The notes under the pieces: generated by a model
What the model was told of the DNA's origin: nothing
Seen by the model: only the letters and a program-made list of their open reading frames with translations
Database searches by the model: none
Assembly (NCBI GenBank): GCA_902617895.1
Contig: CACMYJ010000007.1
Span: 1-64,000 of the forward strand
Source: an uncultured Pelagibacteraceae bacterium
GTDB taxonomy: Bacteria; Pseudomonadota; Alphaproteobacteria; Pelagibacterales; Pelagibacteraceae
DNA: 64,000 bases
Reading direction: 5' to 3'
Shown: piece after piece, positions 18,068 through 26,936 of the stretch
How the letters are laid out: each line of letters begins with the position of its first letter
Numbering within the stretch: position 1 is the stretch's first letter
Translations under genes and position numbers: made by a program

Positions 18068-19219
18068 TTAGAGAATAACTAAGTCTGTCTTTTGATTGCC
18101 TAGTCTTTCATTTCCTTTTTCAGTAACAATGTAAGTCTCACCTAGATTCATAGCTAACTCATTTTTACTATCCATTAGAATCATGTGCATAAAGAAAACA
18201 TTTCCTGGTTGGATTACATAAGGATTGCCTGTGTAAAGCATTGGCCAATCCATCCAATTAGGGGAAAATGTTGCACCTAATGAATATCCACATGCATTCA
18301 TCCGACAATCTTTATAACCTAAATTATCAAATATTTTTGCATGCATATCAAAAACCTCTCCAATTTTATTACCAGGTTTTAATGTATTTTCACAATTTTT
18401 TAGTGCTTCTTCACAAGCCTCATGCATTTCATAATGTTTGGGATTTGCTTTTCCAATCGGTATAGTTCTGAACATTGCAGAATGATAATGTCTATACGTG
18501 CCTGCCCATTCAATAGTTAGTTGATCTACATCATTAAGTATTTGTTTTTCTGATTGATATCTACATAGTAGTGCGTTTTTACCAGAACCTATTATAAATT
18601 CATTTGCAGGATAGTCCCCACCTCCTTCAAAAATTACTCTATTCATTTCAGCAAGAATTTTACTTTCACTCACTCCCTTTTTAGCAAATTTCCAAACTTC
18701 ATCTAAAGCTTTGTCGGCTAGAGTTGCTGCTTTCTTAACATAAACTATTTCTTCAGGAGATTTAATTACTCTGAGTTTTGTTATTAATTCAGATTTATCA
18801 TCTAAAGAGCAAAAATTTTTTAATGATTTATTTAAATTAATTGCATTACGTCCAGTAAGTCCATAAGCTTCATACTCAATACCGATCTTTTTATCTTTTA
18901 AGTTGAGTTCGTTTAAGATTTGCTTTAGATCCTCTGTGGGATTAGAATCATCTTTATCAACCCAAATTTTTATATTTTCTATATTTGAAGTATTTTGTGC
19001 TTGTTTTAAATCAGGAGCTCGAGTTAATAATATTAAATTGCCTTTTTGGTCTAATATTAAGGACTGAAAAAAAACATAACCAAATGTATCGTAACCAGTC
19101 AGCCAATACATAGACTCTTGTCTAAACATGACCAAGGCATCTATTTTTTCCTCTTTTAATTTAGTAATAACTTTATTTTTTCTATTTTTGAATTCTTCTG
19201 AGGAAAAATGAAGACCCAT
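18068..19219 (-). CDS. M24 (creatinase-fold) hydrolase lacking metal ligands, DoeA-like
   Basis: A 383-residue two-domain pita-bread protein. N-terminal creatinase domain about 10-145, catalytic domain about 155-383. The five metal ligands of M24 peptidases (Asp, Asp, His, Glu, Glu) are mostly replaced: E237, A248, C310 and about H345; only E361 is kept. The ACGYSLGATFSPNW segment replaces the usual GHGIG. This matches metal-independent members such as creatinase and ectoine hydrolase DoeA, so a C-N hydrolase role on a compatible solute or similar small amide is likelier than a peptidase role. It overlaps the upstream hydratase gene by 1 nt and ends the minus-strand operon. Confidence 0.8.
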   Translation of the reverse strand: MGLHFSSEEFKNRKNKVITKLKEEKIDALVMFRQESMYWLTGYDTFGYVFFQSLILDQKGNLILLTRAPDLKQAQNTSNIENIKIWVDKDDSNPTEDLKQILNELNLKDKKIGIEYEAYGLTGRNAINLNKSLKNFCSLDDKSELITKLRVIKSPEEIVYVKKAATLADKALDEVWKFAKKGVSESKILAEMNRVIFEGGGDYPANEFIIGSGKNALLCRYQSEKQILNDVDQLTIEWAGTYRHYHSAMFRTIPIGKANPKHYEMHEACEEALKNCENTLKPGNKIGEVFDMHAKIFDNLGYKDCRMNACGYSLGATFSPNWMDWPMLYTGNPYVIQPGNVFFMHMILMDSKNELAMNLGETYIVTEKGNERLGNQKTDLVIL

Positions 19220-19989
19220 TAATTGATAGTGGTTCTAACTGATCCGATTTTATCAACTTTGCCTATATATTCGCCCTTATTTTTTATTGGAACAACTCCT
19301 ACCGTTGAGCCTGTGAACACGTAGAAATCTTTCTCTAATTTTACTTTTTCTTTCCTAATTTTATTTAAGACAAATTTTAGAGAATTAAGAGGGTTTATAT
19401 AAACAGTATTTGTATTACCTTTGATATTTAAACCCTTATTATTTTTTAAATTTGTTTTTAAATTATTTAAATTTAATTTTTTAAACTTCTTTTTTGGTCC
19501 CGTAATAAATTTAATATTTACTCCAAAATCACTACATAAATCACCTAAAAACTTAATACCTTTTTTTTTCTGTCTAAAACCTACTACCTCAATACAAGGA
19601 CCCATATGGGTTATAAATTTTGTGACATTTTTTGGATTTAGCATACCTTTGAAACCAAAAAAGGATTTTTTAATTATGTAATAAACTTCTACTTCAATAC
19701 CTAGAGCATATTTATTTACCTTAACTTTACCTCCTGATTTAATAAGGTTTTTTTGAAATACTGTTGAATGGAAAGGTTCTTTTTCTTTTAACTTTTTTAA
19801 GAGAGCAAAAATAGTTCCACCTGCTTTAAATCCTATTTTGCTATCATTAATTTTACTTTCACATAACATTCTTAATTTATGTGCAAGTTTAATATTTTTG
19901 CAAAACTTCTCTGGTATTGGATTGATTAATTTATTTTTGTTGTAGGCATTAACTAGTCTTTTTGAAACTGATTGGATATCATTTTTCAT
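19219..19989 (-). CDS. 2-keto-4-pentenoate hydratase / FAH-superfamily protein
   Basis: A 256-residue protein similar to MhpD-type hydratases and 4-oxalocrotonate decarboxylases. Visible pieces are IGFKAGGT near residue 50, a central GIEVEVYYIIKK segment that carries the Glu-x-Glu metal ligands of the family, and VFTGSTVGVVPI near the C terminus. Members hydrate 2-oxo-pent-4-enoates using Mg or Mn. The protein is unusually lysine-rich. It lies 9 nt after the M23 gene and overlaps the M24 gene, suggesting that hydratase and M24 hydrolase work on one pathway, which is unproven. Confidence 0.75.
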   Translation of the reverse strand: MKNDIQSVSKRLVNAYNKNKLINPIPEKFCKNIKLAHKLRMLCESKINDSKIGFKAGGTIFALLKKLKEKEPFHSTVFQKNLIKSGGKVKVNKYALGIEVEVYYIIKKSFFGFKGMLNPKNVTKFITHMGPCIEVVGFRQKKKGIKFLGDLCSDFGVNIKFITGPKKKFKKLNLNNLKTNLKNNKGLNIKGNTNTVYINPLNSLKFVLNKIRKEKVKLEKDFYVFTGSTVGVVPIKNKGEYIGKVDKIGSVRTTIN

Positions 19990-19998
19990 AGTAATAGA

Positions 19999-20787
19999 TT
20001 ATTGAATAACTGTCATTGGATCAAGTCTAGTTTGAAACCAATTAACTCTAAAGTCTAGATGAGGACCTGTTGATCTGCCAGTAGAACCTACTGTACCTAT
20101 TATATCACCTTGTTTTATTAAGTCGCCAACGTCAACCATTACATTTTCTAAGTGTGAATAGATTGTTGATATGCCATGACCGTGATCCATTATGATTGTT
20201 CCACCAGTATAATAAAGATCATTTTCAGCCATTGTAACAACTCCAGTTCCAGATGACTTTATTGGCGTTCCTTTTTTTGCAGCAATATCTATTCCATAGT
20301 GAGGCCATCTTGGTTTACCATTTAGAATTCTTTGACTTCCATAAACTCCACTAATTATTCCTTTAACAGGCATAATGAATTTATTGCTAAAATAATTTAA
20401 ATCTGAATTTATGGCTCTTGCTTCACCTATTTTTCCATTCTCTTTTTTTATTCTTTTGTATACAGACTCTGGGGGTGTTACTTTATTTTCAGGTAATCCA
20501 TCTATTCTTTGAATATTGTATTTTCTTTTAAATACACGTTTAGTGATTTTTTTAGTTTTACCATTCGAAATTTTTGTAATTAATATATCGTATTTTCTAT
20601 CTCTATCTATACCAAATACAAAGAAACCATTTTTGGATACTTTTATTTTTTTTTTATCAATTATAATTTTTGAACTTGGATCAGTTTTACCTAAAATATA
20701 ATGTCCTTGAATAAACTTACCAGTAAATTCAATCGCCAGAATGTTTGTTGGAAATAAAATTGCTATGATAAGCAATATTTTTTTCAT
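19999..20787 (-). CDS. M23 (LytM/NlpD-type) peptidase homologue with altered HxH motif
   Basis: Periplasmic LytM-fold protein of 262 residues with a signal peptide (MKKILLIIAILFPTNILA). I start at the ATG at 20787, which overlaps the preceding stop by 1 nt (TAATG); a longer frame to 20865 would run into the SDR gene. Catalytic-domain motifs: H163-Y-G-I-D167 (metal His and Asp), H212 in IYSHLE, and GPHLDFRV with H243 and D245. In active LytM enzymes the last motif is HxH, so one zinc ligand is Asp here. It may be a modified peptidoglycan endopeptidase or an activator-type degenerate LytM protein. Confidence 0.82.
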   Translation of the reverse strand: MKKILLIIAILFPTNILAIEFTGKFIQGHYILGKTDPSSKIIIDKKKIKVSKNGFFVFGIDRDRKYDILITKISNGKTKKITKRVFKRKYNIQRIDGLPENKVTPPESVYKRIKKENGKIGEARAINSDLNYFSNKFIMPVKGIISGVYGSQRILNGKPRWPHYGIDIAAKKGTPIKSSGTGVVTMAENDLYYTGGTIIMDHGHGISTIYSHLENVMVDVGDLIKQGDIIGTVGSTGRSTGPHLDFRVNWFQTRLDPMTVIQ

Positions 20788-21545
20788 TATTTTGCGGTCC
20801 ACCCACCGTCTATTTTTATAGATGTTCCTGTTATCATTGCTGCAGCATCTGAAGCTAAAAAACAAACTGCAGTTGCAACGTCACTCTCTTTTGCGGCTTT
20901 ACCCATAGGAATATTTCCTAGTGCTAATTTTTTAAAATTTTTGTTTTTAAAAAATTTTTTCACCATTGGTGTTTCAACAAAGGTTGGCGCTACGGTATTT
21001 ACTCTTATATTTTTTGTGGCGAGCTCTACACCCATACCTTTAGTCAGTCCTTCAATACCAAATTTAGTCATATTATAAACGTTTCTACCAGACATACCTA
21101 CATGACCAAGTTGCGATGACATGTTAATAATGGATCCACCTCTTTTCTTATTTTTTATCATCTTTTTTACAACTATTTGAGCAACATTAAATGCAGCTCT
21201 TAAATTTAAATCTATCAAATAATTTAGGCTTTCTTGTTTTACTTTATCAAACGGTTCTGGAATATTAGTCCCAGCATTGTTAACTAAAATATCTATTATT
21301 TTTATTTTTTTTAATTTTTTACTTAAATCTTTGTAATCCATTACATCACAGTTTATTTTTATCAATTTACTTTTCACTTTTTTTATATCTTTTTCTAGTT
21401 TATCTAAATCCGAGGAAGTTCTGCTTAGTCCTATTATTGTTGCACCAGCCTCAGCCATTGCAATAGAACAAGCTCTTCCTAAGCCTTTACCAGCCCCTGT
21501 TACAAGAGCATACTTATTTTTAAGATTAATTTTTTTTAAATACAT
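20787..21545 (-). CDS. Short-chain dehydrogenase/reductase
   Basis: Classical SDR of 252 residues. NAD(P)-binding TGAGKGLGRA near residue 16, NNAGTN near residue 88, catalytic Ser in NMSSQLG and Tyr/Lys in YNMTKFG, C-terminal TGTSIKIDGGW. Resembles gluconate 5-dehydrogenase and 3-oxoacyl reductase families; substrate cannot be read. It follows terC on the minus strand with no gap and overlaps the M23 gene by 1 nt. Confidence 0.85.
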   Translation of the reverse strand: MYLKKINLKNKYALVTGAGKGLGRACSIAMAEAGATIIGLSRTSSDLDKLEKDIKKVKSKLIKINCDVMDYKDLSKKLKKIKIIDILVNNAGTNIPEPFDKVKQESLNYLIDLNLRAAFNVAQIVVKKMIKNKKRGGSIINMSSQLGHVGMSGRNVYNMTKFGIEGLTKGMGVELATKNIRVNTVAPTFVETPMVKKFFKNKNFKKLALGNIPMGKAAKESDVATAVCFLASDAAAMITGTSIKIDGGWTAK

Positions 21546-22121
21546 TCAAATAAAAAGTTTTAAATCTGTGTAAATTAGTTCAACTGCCACAAACAATATA
21601 GCAAATAAACCAACCCATGCTATCCATTTATAATCTTTTATCCATTTGGAAATTAATGTTGCAGCTGTAGCCATCAAAATAATAGATAAAACAAGACCAA
21701 ATATTAATAGATAATAATGATCTTTGGCAGCACCAGCAACACCGAGCACATTGTCTAAACTCATCGTAAAGTCAGCTAGCAAAACGGTCCAAATTGCTTT
21801 CAACATTGATGAGTTATCAACTTTAATATTTTCCTCACTACCACCTGAATTTTTAATTACATCGACATAAAGTTTATAAACTATGTAAAGAAGCAACAGA
21901 CCACCTATAAGTCTTAAACCTGTGATTTGTAAAAGATAAGCGGTTAAAAGTGTTAATAAAATTCTTAGTATTACTGCTCCACCAATGCCCCAAAAAATAA
22001 TTTTTTTTCTTTGTTCTGGTGGAAACTTAGAGGCAACCATTCCAATGATAATGGCATTATCTCCAGCTAAAATTAAATCTATAAATATTATTTGAAAAAA
22101 AATTGTTATTTCTTCGGTCAT
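21546..22121 (-). CDS. TerC-family integral membrane protein
   Basis: A 191-residue membrane protein with about six to seven helices and the TerC signatures: acidic DLILAGDNAIIIG in the first helix and DFTMSLDNVLGVAGA in the second half. Intramembrane Asp/Asn residues suit metal ion movement; YjbE-type relatives are linked to manganese export and to metallation of exported enzymes. Specific metal not known here. It overlaps the GMC gene by 4 nt (ATGA). Confidence 0.87.
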   Translation of the reverse strand: MTEEITIFFQIIFIDLILAGDNAIIIGMVASKFPPEQRKKIIFWGIGGAVILRILLTLLTAYLLQITGLRLIGGLLLLYIVYKLYVDVIKNSGGSEENIKVDNSSMLKAIWTVLLADFTMSLDNVLGVAGAAKDHYYLLIFGLVLSIILMATAATLISKWIKDYKWIAWVGLFAILFVAVELIYTDLKLFI

Positions 22122-23719
22122 CTAGCATCTTCTATTATCATATCTGCTGCTTTTTCAGCAATCATAATAGTAGGTGCATTAGTATTTCCTGAGGTTATTG
22201 ATGGCATGACAGATGCATCAACAATTCTTAAATTTTCTAAGCCATGAGCGACTAATCGGTCAGATACAACTGCATTTTCGTCAGTCCCCATTCTACATGT
22301 GCTCACAGGATGAAAAATAGTACTACAAAATTTTCCAGCCTCTTTAGCCAATTCCTCATTATCCGTAATATGAATTCCAGGCCTATATTCTTCAGGCTCA
22401 TACTCTTTATAAGCTTTTGAATTCATAACAATATTTCTTGTGATTTTTAATGCTTTACCTGCAATTTCTCTGTCTTCGTCTGTAGATAAGTAATTCATCT
22501 TAATTTCTGGAGATACTCTTGTATCGGATGATTTTAATTTAATAGAACCTCTGCTGGTTGGTCTTACATTTGTGATGCTAGGAGTAAATGCTGTAAATTT
22601 ATGAAGGGAGCCTTTGCCTAAGACATCTGTGCTAGCTGGAGATACATGGAATTGCAAATTAGGAGTTGCTAAATGATCATCGCTTTTTACAAAGCCACAT
22701 AAATAACTAGCCCCGACCGTTAGTGGTCCTTTTCTAAATAAGAAATATTTTAGTCCAGTCATAAGCTTTTTAGTCATACTATAATAGATATCATTTAAGC
22801 TTTCTAAATTTTTAACTTTATAAACTGGTCTTAACATTAAATGATCTGTTAAATTCATACCTACTCCAGGATGATCTTTAACTACATTTACATTATTTTT
22901 TTTTAAAAGTTCACCTGGACCAATACCTGAAGCTTGAAGAATATGAGGTGAGCCTATCGTCCCAGAACTTAAAATTACCTCTTTATTTGCTTTAACAGTA
23001 ATTACATTCTCACCAATCCAATAATTCACTTTGTCAGCTTTTTTATTATCAAACTCAATGTTCTTAACATGAGCATTCGTAACAACTTTTAAATTTTTTC
23101 TTTTTTTAACTGGATTGAGATAGCCTACGGCAGTACTACATCTTAGACCATTTCTTACGGTAAAAGGAAAATAACCCATTCCTTCATTGTCACCATTATT
23201 AAAATCATCAGTTCTTTTGTGACCAAATTCTTCTGCTGCATCCATAAATAGATCGCACACTTTAAAGGTTCCTCTTATTTGCTGAACTGCCAAAGGACCA
23301 CCAGATCCATGAAATTCATTTTCACCAAATTGAAAATCTTCAGATTTTTTAAAATAGGGAAGCACATCTTCCCATGACCAACCAACGTTACCAAGCTGTC
23401 TCCAATAATCAAAATCGTTCGATTGACCTCTAATATAAAGCATTCCATTTATTGAGGAACTTCCACCTAAAGTTTTACCTCTTGGGTAAACCATTTCTCT
23501 ATTATCACAAAACTCTTCTTTTTCCGTCTGAAAACACCAATCCGTTTTTGGGTTTAACATTGTTTTAAAATATCCACCTGGAATATGGATCCAAGGGTTT
23601 GTGTCTCTACTTCCAGCCTCGATCAATAAAACTTTATGATTTGGATTAGCGCTTAATCTATTTGCTAGTACACATCCAGCAGATCCAGCACCTAAAATAA
23701 CATAATCAAAGTTTTCCAT
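22118..23719 (-). CDS. GMC-family oxidoreductase, choline dehydrogenase-like
   Basis: FAD-dependent alcohol dehydrogenase of the glucose-methanol-choline family, 533 residues from the ATG at 23719. A 33-residue upstream extension in frame is rejected because it lacks family similarity and reaches past the divergent gene start. ADP-binding GAGSAGCVLANRLS, GMC signature 1 in YPRGKTLGGSSSINGMLYIRG, signature 2 in GTIGSPHILQASGIGP, and the C-terminal catalytic His in FHPVSTCRMG and Asn in GNTNAPT are present. Choline is one option but several SAR11-type alcohols are possible. First gene of the minus-strand operon. Confidence 0.87.
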   Translation of the reverse strand: MENFDYVILGAGSAGCVLANRLSANPNHKVLLIEAGSRDTNPWIHIPGGYFKTMLNPKTDWCFQTEKEEFCDNREMVYPRGKTLGGSSSINGMLYIRGQSNDFDYWRQLGNVGWSWEDVLPYFKKSEDFQFGENEFHGSGGPLAVQQIRGTFKVCDLFMDAAEEFGHKRTDDFNNGDNEGMGYFPFTVRNGLRCSTAVGYLNPVKKRKNLKVVTNAHVKNIEFDNKKADKVNYWIGENVITVKANKEVILSSGTIGSPHILQASGIGPGELLKKNNVNVVKDHPGVGMNLTDHLMLRPVYKVKNLESLNDIYYSMTKKLMTGLKYFLFRKGPLTVGASYLCGFVKSDDHLATPNLQFHVSPASTDVLGKGSLHKFTAFTPSITNVRPTSRGSIKLKSSDTRVSPEIKMNYLSTDEDREIAGKALKITRNIVMNSKAYKEYEPEEYRPGIHITDNEELAKEAGKFCSTIFHPVSTCRMGTDENAVVSDRLVAHGLENLRIVDASVMPSITSGNTNAPTIMIAEKAADMIIEDAR

Positions 23720-23799
23720 AATATTTTTATAATTAAATTTTTTTAAAAATCTTTTAACATATACTTTATAAATTAAATAATAACATTGAGTAGTTATAT

Positions 23800-25395
23800 A
23801 TGAAATATTTAGACGCATTAATTATAGGTGCTGGATTTTCAGGACTATATCAACTTCATTGTTTGAGAGATAAATTAAAATTAAACACATTGGTCCTAGA
23901 AGAAGGAGATGATCTAGGAGGTACATGGTACTGGAATAGATACCCAGGGGCGAGATGTGACTCAGAGAGTTTTACCTATGGTTTTACTTTTTCAAAAAAA
24001 ATTTTTAAAAACTGGACTTGGAAAGAAAGATATCCTAAACAAAAAGTAATTTTAAAATATCTCAAATATTTTTCGAAAGAATATAATCTTAAAAAAAACA
24101 TAGTTTTTAAACAAAAGGTAATATCTACACAATATTTTGAAAAAGAAAACTTATGGAAAGTAAAAACGAACAATAAGAAAATTTATTTTGCAAAATATTT
24201 AATTTGTGCAGTTGGGTCCCTTTCCTCAATTAATTTACCTGCAATAAAAGGAATAAACCAATTTAAAGGTCAACTACACCATAGTGGTAGATGGCCCAAA
24301 AAAAATATTAATTTTAAAAATAAAATTGTCGGACAGGTAGGAACAGGTTCTACTGGGATACAGATCGCACCTGAAATTGCCAAAAAAGCAAAAAAATTAG
24401 TTTTATTCCAAAGATCTCCGAATTTTAGTATTCCAGCAAGAAATAGAAAATTATCAAATACAAACATTAAAAACTATAAAAAAAATTTTAATAAATTAAG
24501 AAGTTTTTTAAAAAGAACACCAGGTGGTCATCCTTTTGAATTTCCAAAAAAATCTGCATTTGATTTTAACGAAGCTAGAAGAAATCAGATGTATGAAAAA
24601 TCTTGGCATTATGGAACTTTATCCTTTAGAGCAACTTTTAATGACATAGTAAAAACCATCAAAGCAAATAAAACAGCAGTTAAATTTATTGAAAATAAAA
24701 TATACTCAACAGTTAAAAATAAAGAGTATGCAAAGATCCTTACTAATTTTGACCACCCATTTACTGCTAAAAGACCAACCTTAAATACAAATTATTATGA
24801 GATGTTTAATAAAAAAAATGTGGAATTAGTTGATTTAAAAGAAAACCCAATAATAAAAATTACCAAAAGAGGAATAAAGACAAAAAAAAATGAATACACA
24901 CTAGATAAAATTATATTTGCAACAGGATTTGATGCTCTGACAGGTTCAATTGAAAAATTAAATATAACTGGGAAAAAGGGAATTAAATTGACTAAATATT
25001 GGAAAAGTGGACCTAAAAGTTTTTTAGGACTTCTTGTTCCTAACTTTCCAAATATGTTTATAGTTAGTGGTCCAGGAAGTCCCTCAGTATTAACAAATGT
25101 ACCGGTACAAATAGAACAGCATGTTGAATGGATTACTAAATGTATTAAGTTTTTGGAAAATAATAAAAGACAAAGTATAGAAAGTACAAATGAAGCAGCA
25201 AAAAAATGGCAAAAAGAAATTACGAGCTCAGTTAAAAAAACATTATTTATGAAAGCAAAAAGCTCGTGGTATAAAGGCGACAATATACCTGGCAAGTCGA
25301 AGTCTTTTTTACCTTATCCTGGTGGAATGCCAAAATATAGAAAAGCTTGTTTAAAAGTTGAGAAGACTAATTATAAAGAATTAAAAATAATCTAA
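23800..25395 (+). CDS. Baeyer-Villiger-type flavin monooxygenase
   Basis: A 531-residue class B flavoprotein monooxygenase. FAD motif GAGFSG at 10-15, followed by DDLGGTWYWNRYPGARCD, the hallmark of Baeyer-Villiger enzymes. The fingerprint FxGxxxHxxxWP is at 155-166 (FKGQLHHSGRWP), and a second Rossmann motif VGTGSTG follows for NADPH, with ATGFDALTG near the end. It would insert oxygen next to a ketone or oxidise a heteroatom. Substrate unknown. It shares an 80-nt divergent region with the GMC gene. Confidence 0.87.
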   Translation: MKYLDALIIGAGFSGLYQLHCLRDKLKLNTLVLEEGDDLGGTWYWNRYPGARCDSESFTYGFTFSKKIFKNWTWKERYPKQKVILKYLKYFSKEYNLKKNIVFKQKVISTQYFEKENLWKVKTNNKKIYFAKYLICAVGSLSSINLPAIKGINQFKGQLHHSGRWPKKNINFKNKIVGQVGTGSTGIQIAPEIAKKAKKLVLFQRSPNFSIPARNRKLSNTNIKNYKKNFNKLRSFLKRTPGGHPFEFPKKSAFDFNEARRNQMYEKSWHYGTLSFRATFNDIVKTIKANKTAVKFIENKIYSTVKNKEYAKILTNFDHPFTAKRPTLNTNYYEMFNKKNVELVDLKENPIIKITKRGIKTKKNEYTLDKIIFATGFDALTGSIEKLNITGKKGIKLTKYWKSGPKSFLGLLVPNFPNMFIVSGPGSPSVLTNVPVQIEQHVEWITKCIKFLENNKRQSIESTNEAAKKWQKEITSSVKKTLFMKAKSSWYKGDNIPGKSKSFLPYPGGMPKYRKACLKVEKTNYKELKII

Positions 25396-26139
25396 ATGAA
25401 TAAAATTAAATTTCTAATAATATATTTTTTTTTAATTTGTAATGTTTTTGCCGCAGAAATAAAAATTATTCTTGATAAGCCAGGCGAAGGAAAAAAAATT
25501 ATTAATCACTCATGGGTTCAAATTGAATATACAGGTTCTTTTGTTGATGGAAAAGTTTTCGATACCAACGTTGGAAAAGATAGACCTTTAGTTGTTCAAA
25601 TAGGTATGAAAGAAGTTATACCTGGATTTGAAATGGGTATTGTTGGAGCCAATAAAGGAACTGTCAGAAAAATTAAAATACCTGCTGAACTAGCATATGG
25701 AGCAACAGGTGCTGGAAATATAATACCGCCAAACTCCGATCTTATTTTTGAGTTCAAGATTATTGATGTTCTAGATCCAAATTATAATTTAATAACATCT
25801 GATGAATTAAACAATTTATTGAAAAAAAATGCAGTAGTTTTAGATATTAGAACAGAAGACCAATGGATTAAAACTGGTGTAATTAAAGAGTCGTTTCAAG
25901 AAACAGCTTTTGATAAAAATGGAAAATTTAATGTTTACCTTATGGATAGAGTAAGAGCTTTAGCTGGAGCAGAGTCTCAAAATATTGAAATTATTTTTGT
26001 TAGTCATGATGGTGAAACAGCATCAATTTTAGGCAATGCTTTTGCAGAAGATCTTGGTTTTAAAAATGTTTATGTTCTTGATGGAGGAATTAAAGCTTGG
26101 ATTAGTGAGGAAAAAGCATTAGTTTCCTTCTTAAAATAA
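25396..26139 (+). CDS. Exported FKBP prolyl isomerase fused to a Cys-less rhodanese domain
   Basis: A 247-residue two-domain protein behind a signal peptide (residues 1-20). FKBP domain about 35-127 (VQIEYTGSF, KVFDTN, VIPGFEMGI, AYGATGAGNIIPPNSDL). Rhodanese-like domain about 132-245 (DIRTEDQW, then the loop FVSHDGETAS, then YVLDGGIKAW). The active-site loop normally begins with Cys; here the position is S203, so sulfur transfer is not expected. It probably acts as a periplasmic folding factor with a binding domain. It begins directly after the monooxygenase stop. Confidence 0.85.
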   Translation: MNKIKFLIIYFFLICNVFAAEIKIILDKPGEGKKIINHSWVQIEYTGSFVDGKVFDTNVGKDRPLVVQIGMKEVIPGFEMGIVGANKGTVRKIKIPAELAYGATGAGNIIPPNSDLIFEFKIIDVLDPNYNLITSDELNNLLKKNAVVLDIRTEDQWIKTGVIKESFQETAFDKNGKFNVYLMDRVRALAGAESQNIEIIFVSHDGETASILGNAFAEDLGFKNVYVLDGGIKAWISEEKALVSFLK

Positions 26140-26156
26140 CGTCAATCATTTGGGAA

Positions 26157-26936
26157 ATGAAACTTAAAGATAGGGTAGCAATAGTTACAGGCGGAGGAAA
26201 AGGAATAGGACAAGAAATTTGTCTTGGTCTTGTAAAAGAAGGTGCAAAGATAGTTATCGCAGAAATAGATATTGAAAATTCAGAAAAAGCTAAAAAAAAA
26301 ATTATAGAGGCAGGCAGTGAAGCAATAATTATAAAAACTGACGTTTCAAATCAAAAGAGCATCAACGAGATGGTGGATCAAACTATCAAACACTACGGTA
26401 AAATTGATATTCTAATAAACAATGCAGGAATTAGACATGTTAAGAAACTTTTAGATCATACAAAACAAGATTGGGATGATATGATTTCTGTAAATCTAAC
26501 AGCACCTTTCCTTGCTAGTCAGGCTGTAATTCCTCATATGATTAAAAATGGAAAAGGTAAAATTATTAACTTTGGGTCGATAGCAAGTTTTATGGGAAGA
26601 CCAGATAGGGTAGGATATGTAGCTGCAAAGAGCGGTGTCTTAGGCTTAACAAGAGCATTATCTGTTGATCTAACTGGAAAAAATATTAATGTAAATACTA
26701 TTTGTCCAGGTTTAATATCTACCTCATTTAATCAAAAATATGCTGAAGATCCAAAACATGGTGAAGCCTGGGGGAAAGAAACAGTAGTAGGTAGATGGGG
26801 AGAACCAAAAGATATAGTTGGAGCAGCAGTATTTTTATCAAGCGATGATTCTGATTTCATAAATGGCTCTGAAATAAAAATAGATGGTGGATGGCTCTCT
26901 TCTAAAGTTAGAAGAGGAGAATTAGATAATGAGTAA
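26157..26936 (+). CDS. Short-chain dehydrogenase/reductase of the TRAP-linked cluster
   Basis: Classical SDR of 259 residues: TGGGKGIGQE near residue 11, NNAGIRH near 90, catalytic Tyr/Lys in YVAAKSG, GSEIKIDGGW at the C terminus. Oxidises or reduces a hydroxy/keto pair with NAD(P). Overlaps the aldehyde dehydrogenase by 8 nt, so both are translationally coupled and likely consecutive in one pathway (alcohol to aldehyde or keto acid chemistry, inferred). Confidence 0.86.
   Translation: MKLKDRVAIVTGGGKGIGQEICLGLVKEGAKIVIAEIDIENSEKAKKKIIEAGSEAIIIKTDVSNQKSINEMVDQTIKHYGKIDILINNAGIRHVKKLLDHTKQDWDDMISVNLTAPFLASQAVIPHMIKNGKGKIINFGSIASFMGRPDRVGYVAAKSGVLGLTRALSVDLTGKNINVNTICPGLISTSFNQKYAEDPKHGEAWGKETVVGRWGEPKDIVGAAVFLSSDDSDFINGSEIKIDGGWLSSKVRRGELDNE

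Noticed and set aside
23720-23818. 33-residue N-terminal extension of the GMC oxidoreductase
   Set aside because: The extension has no family similarity and overlaps the divergent gene start; ATG 23719 gives a normal N terminus.
24795-25295. 166-codon minus-strand frame inside the monooxygenase gene
   Set aside because: Antisense shadow of a gene with full BVMO motifs.
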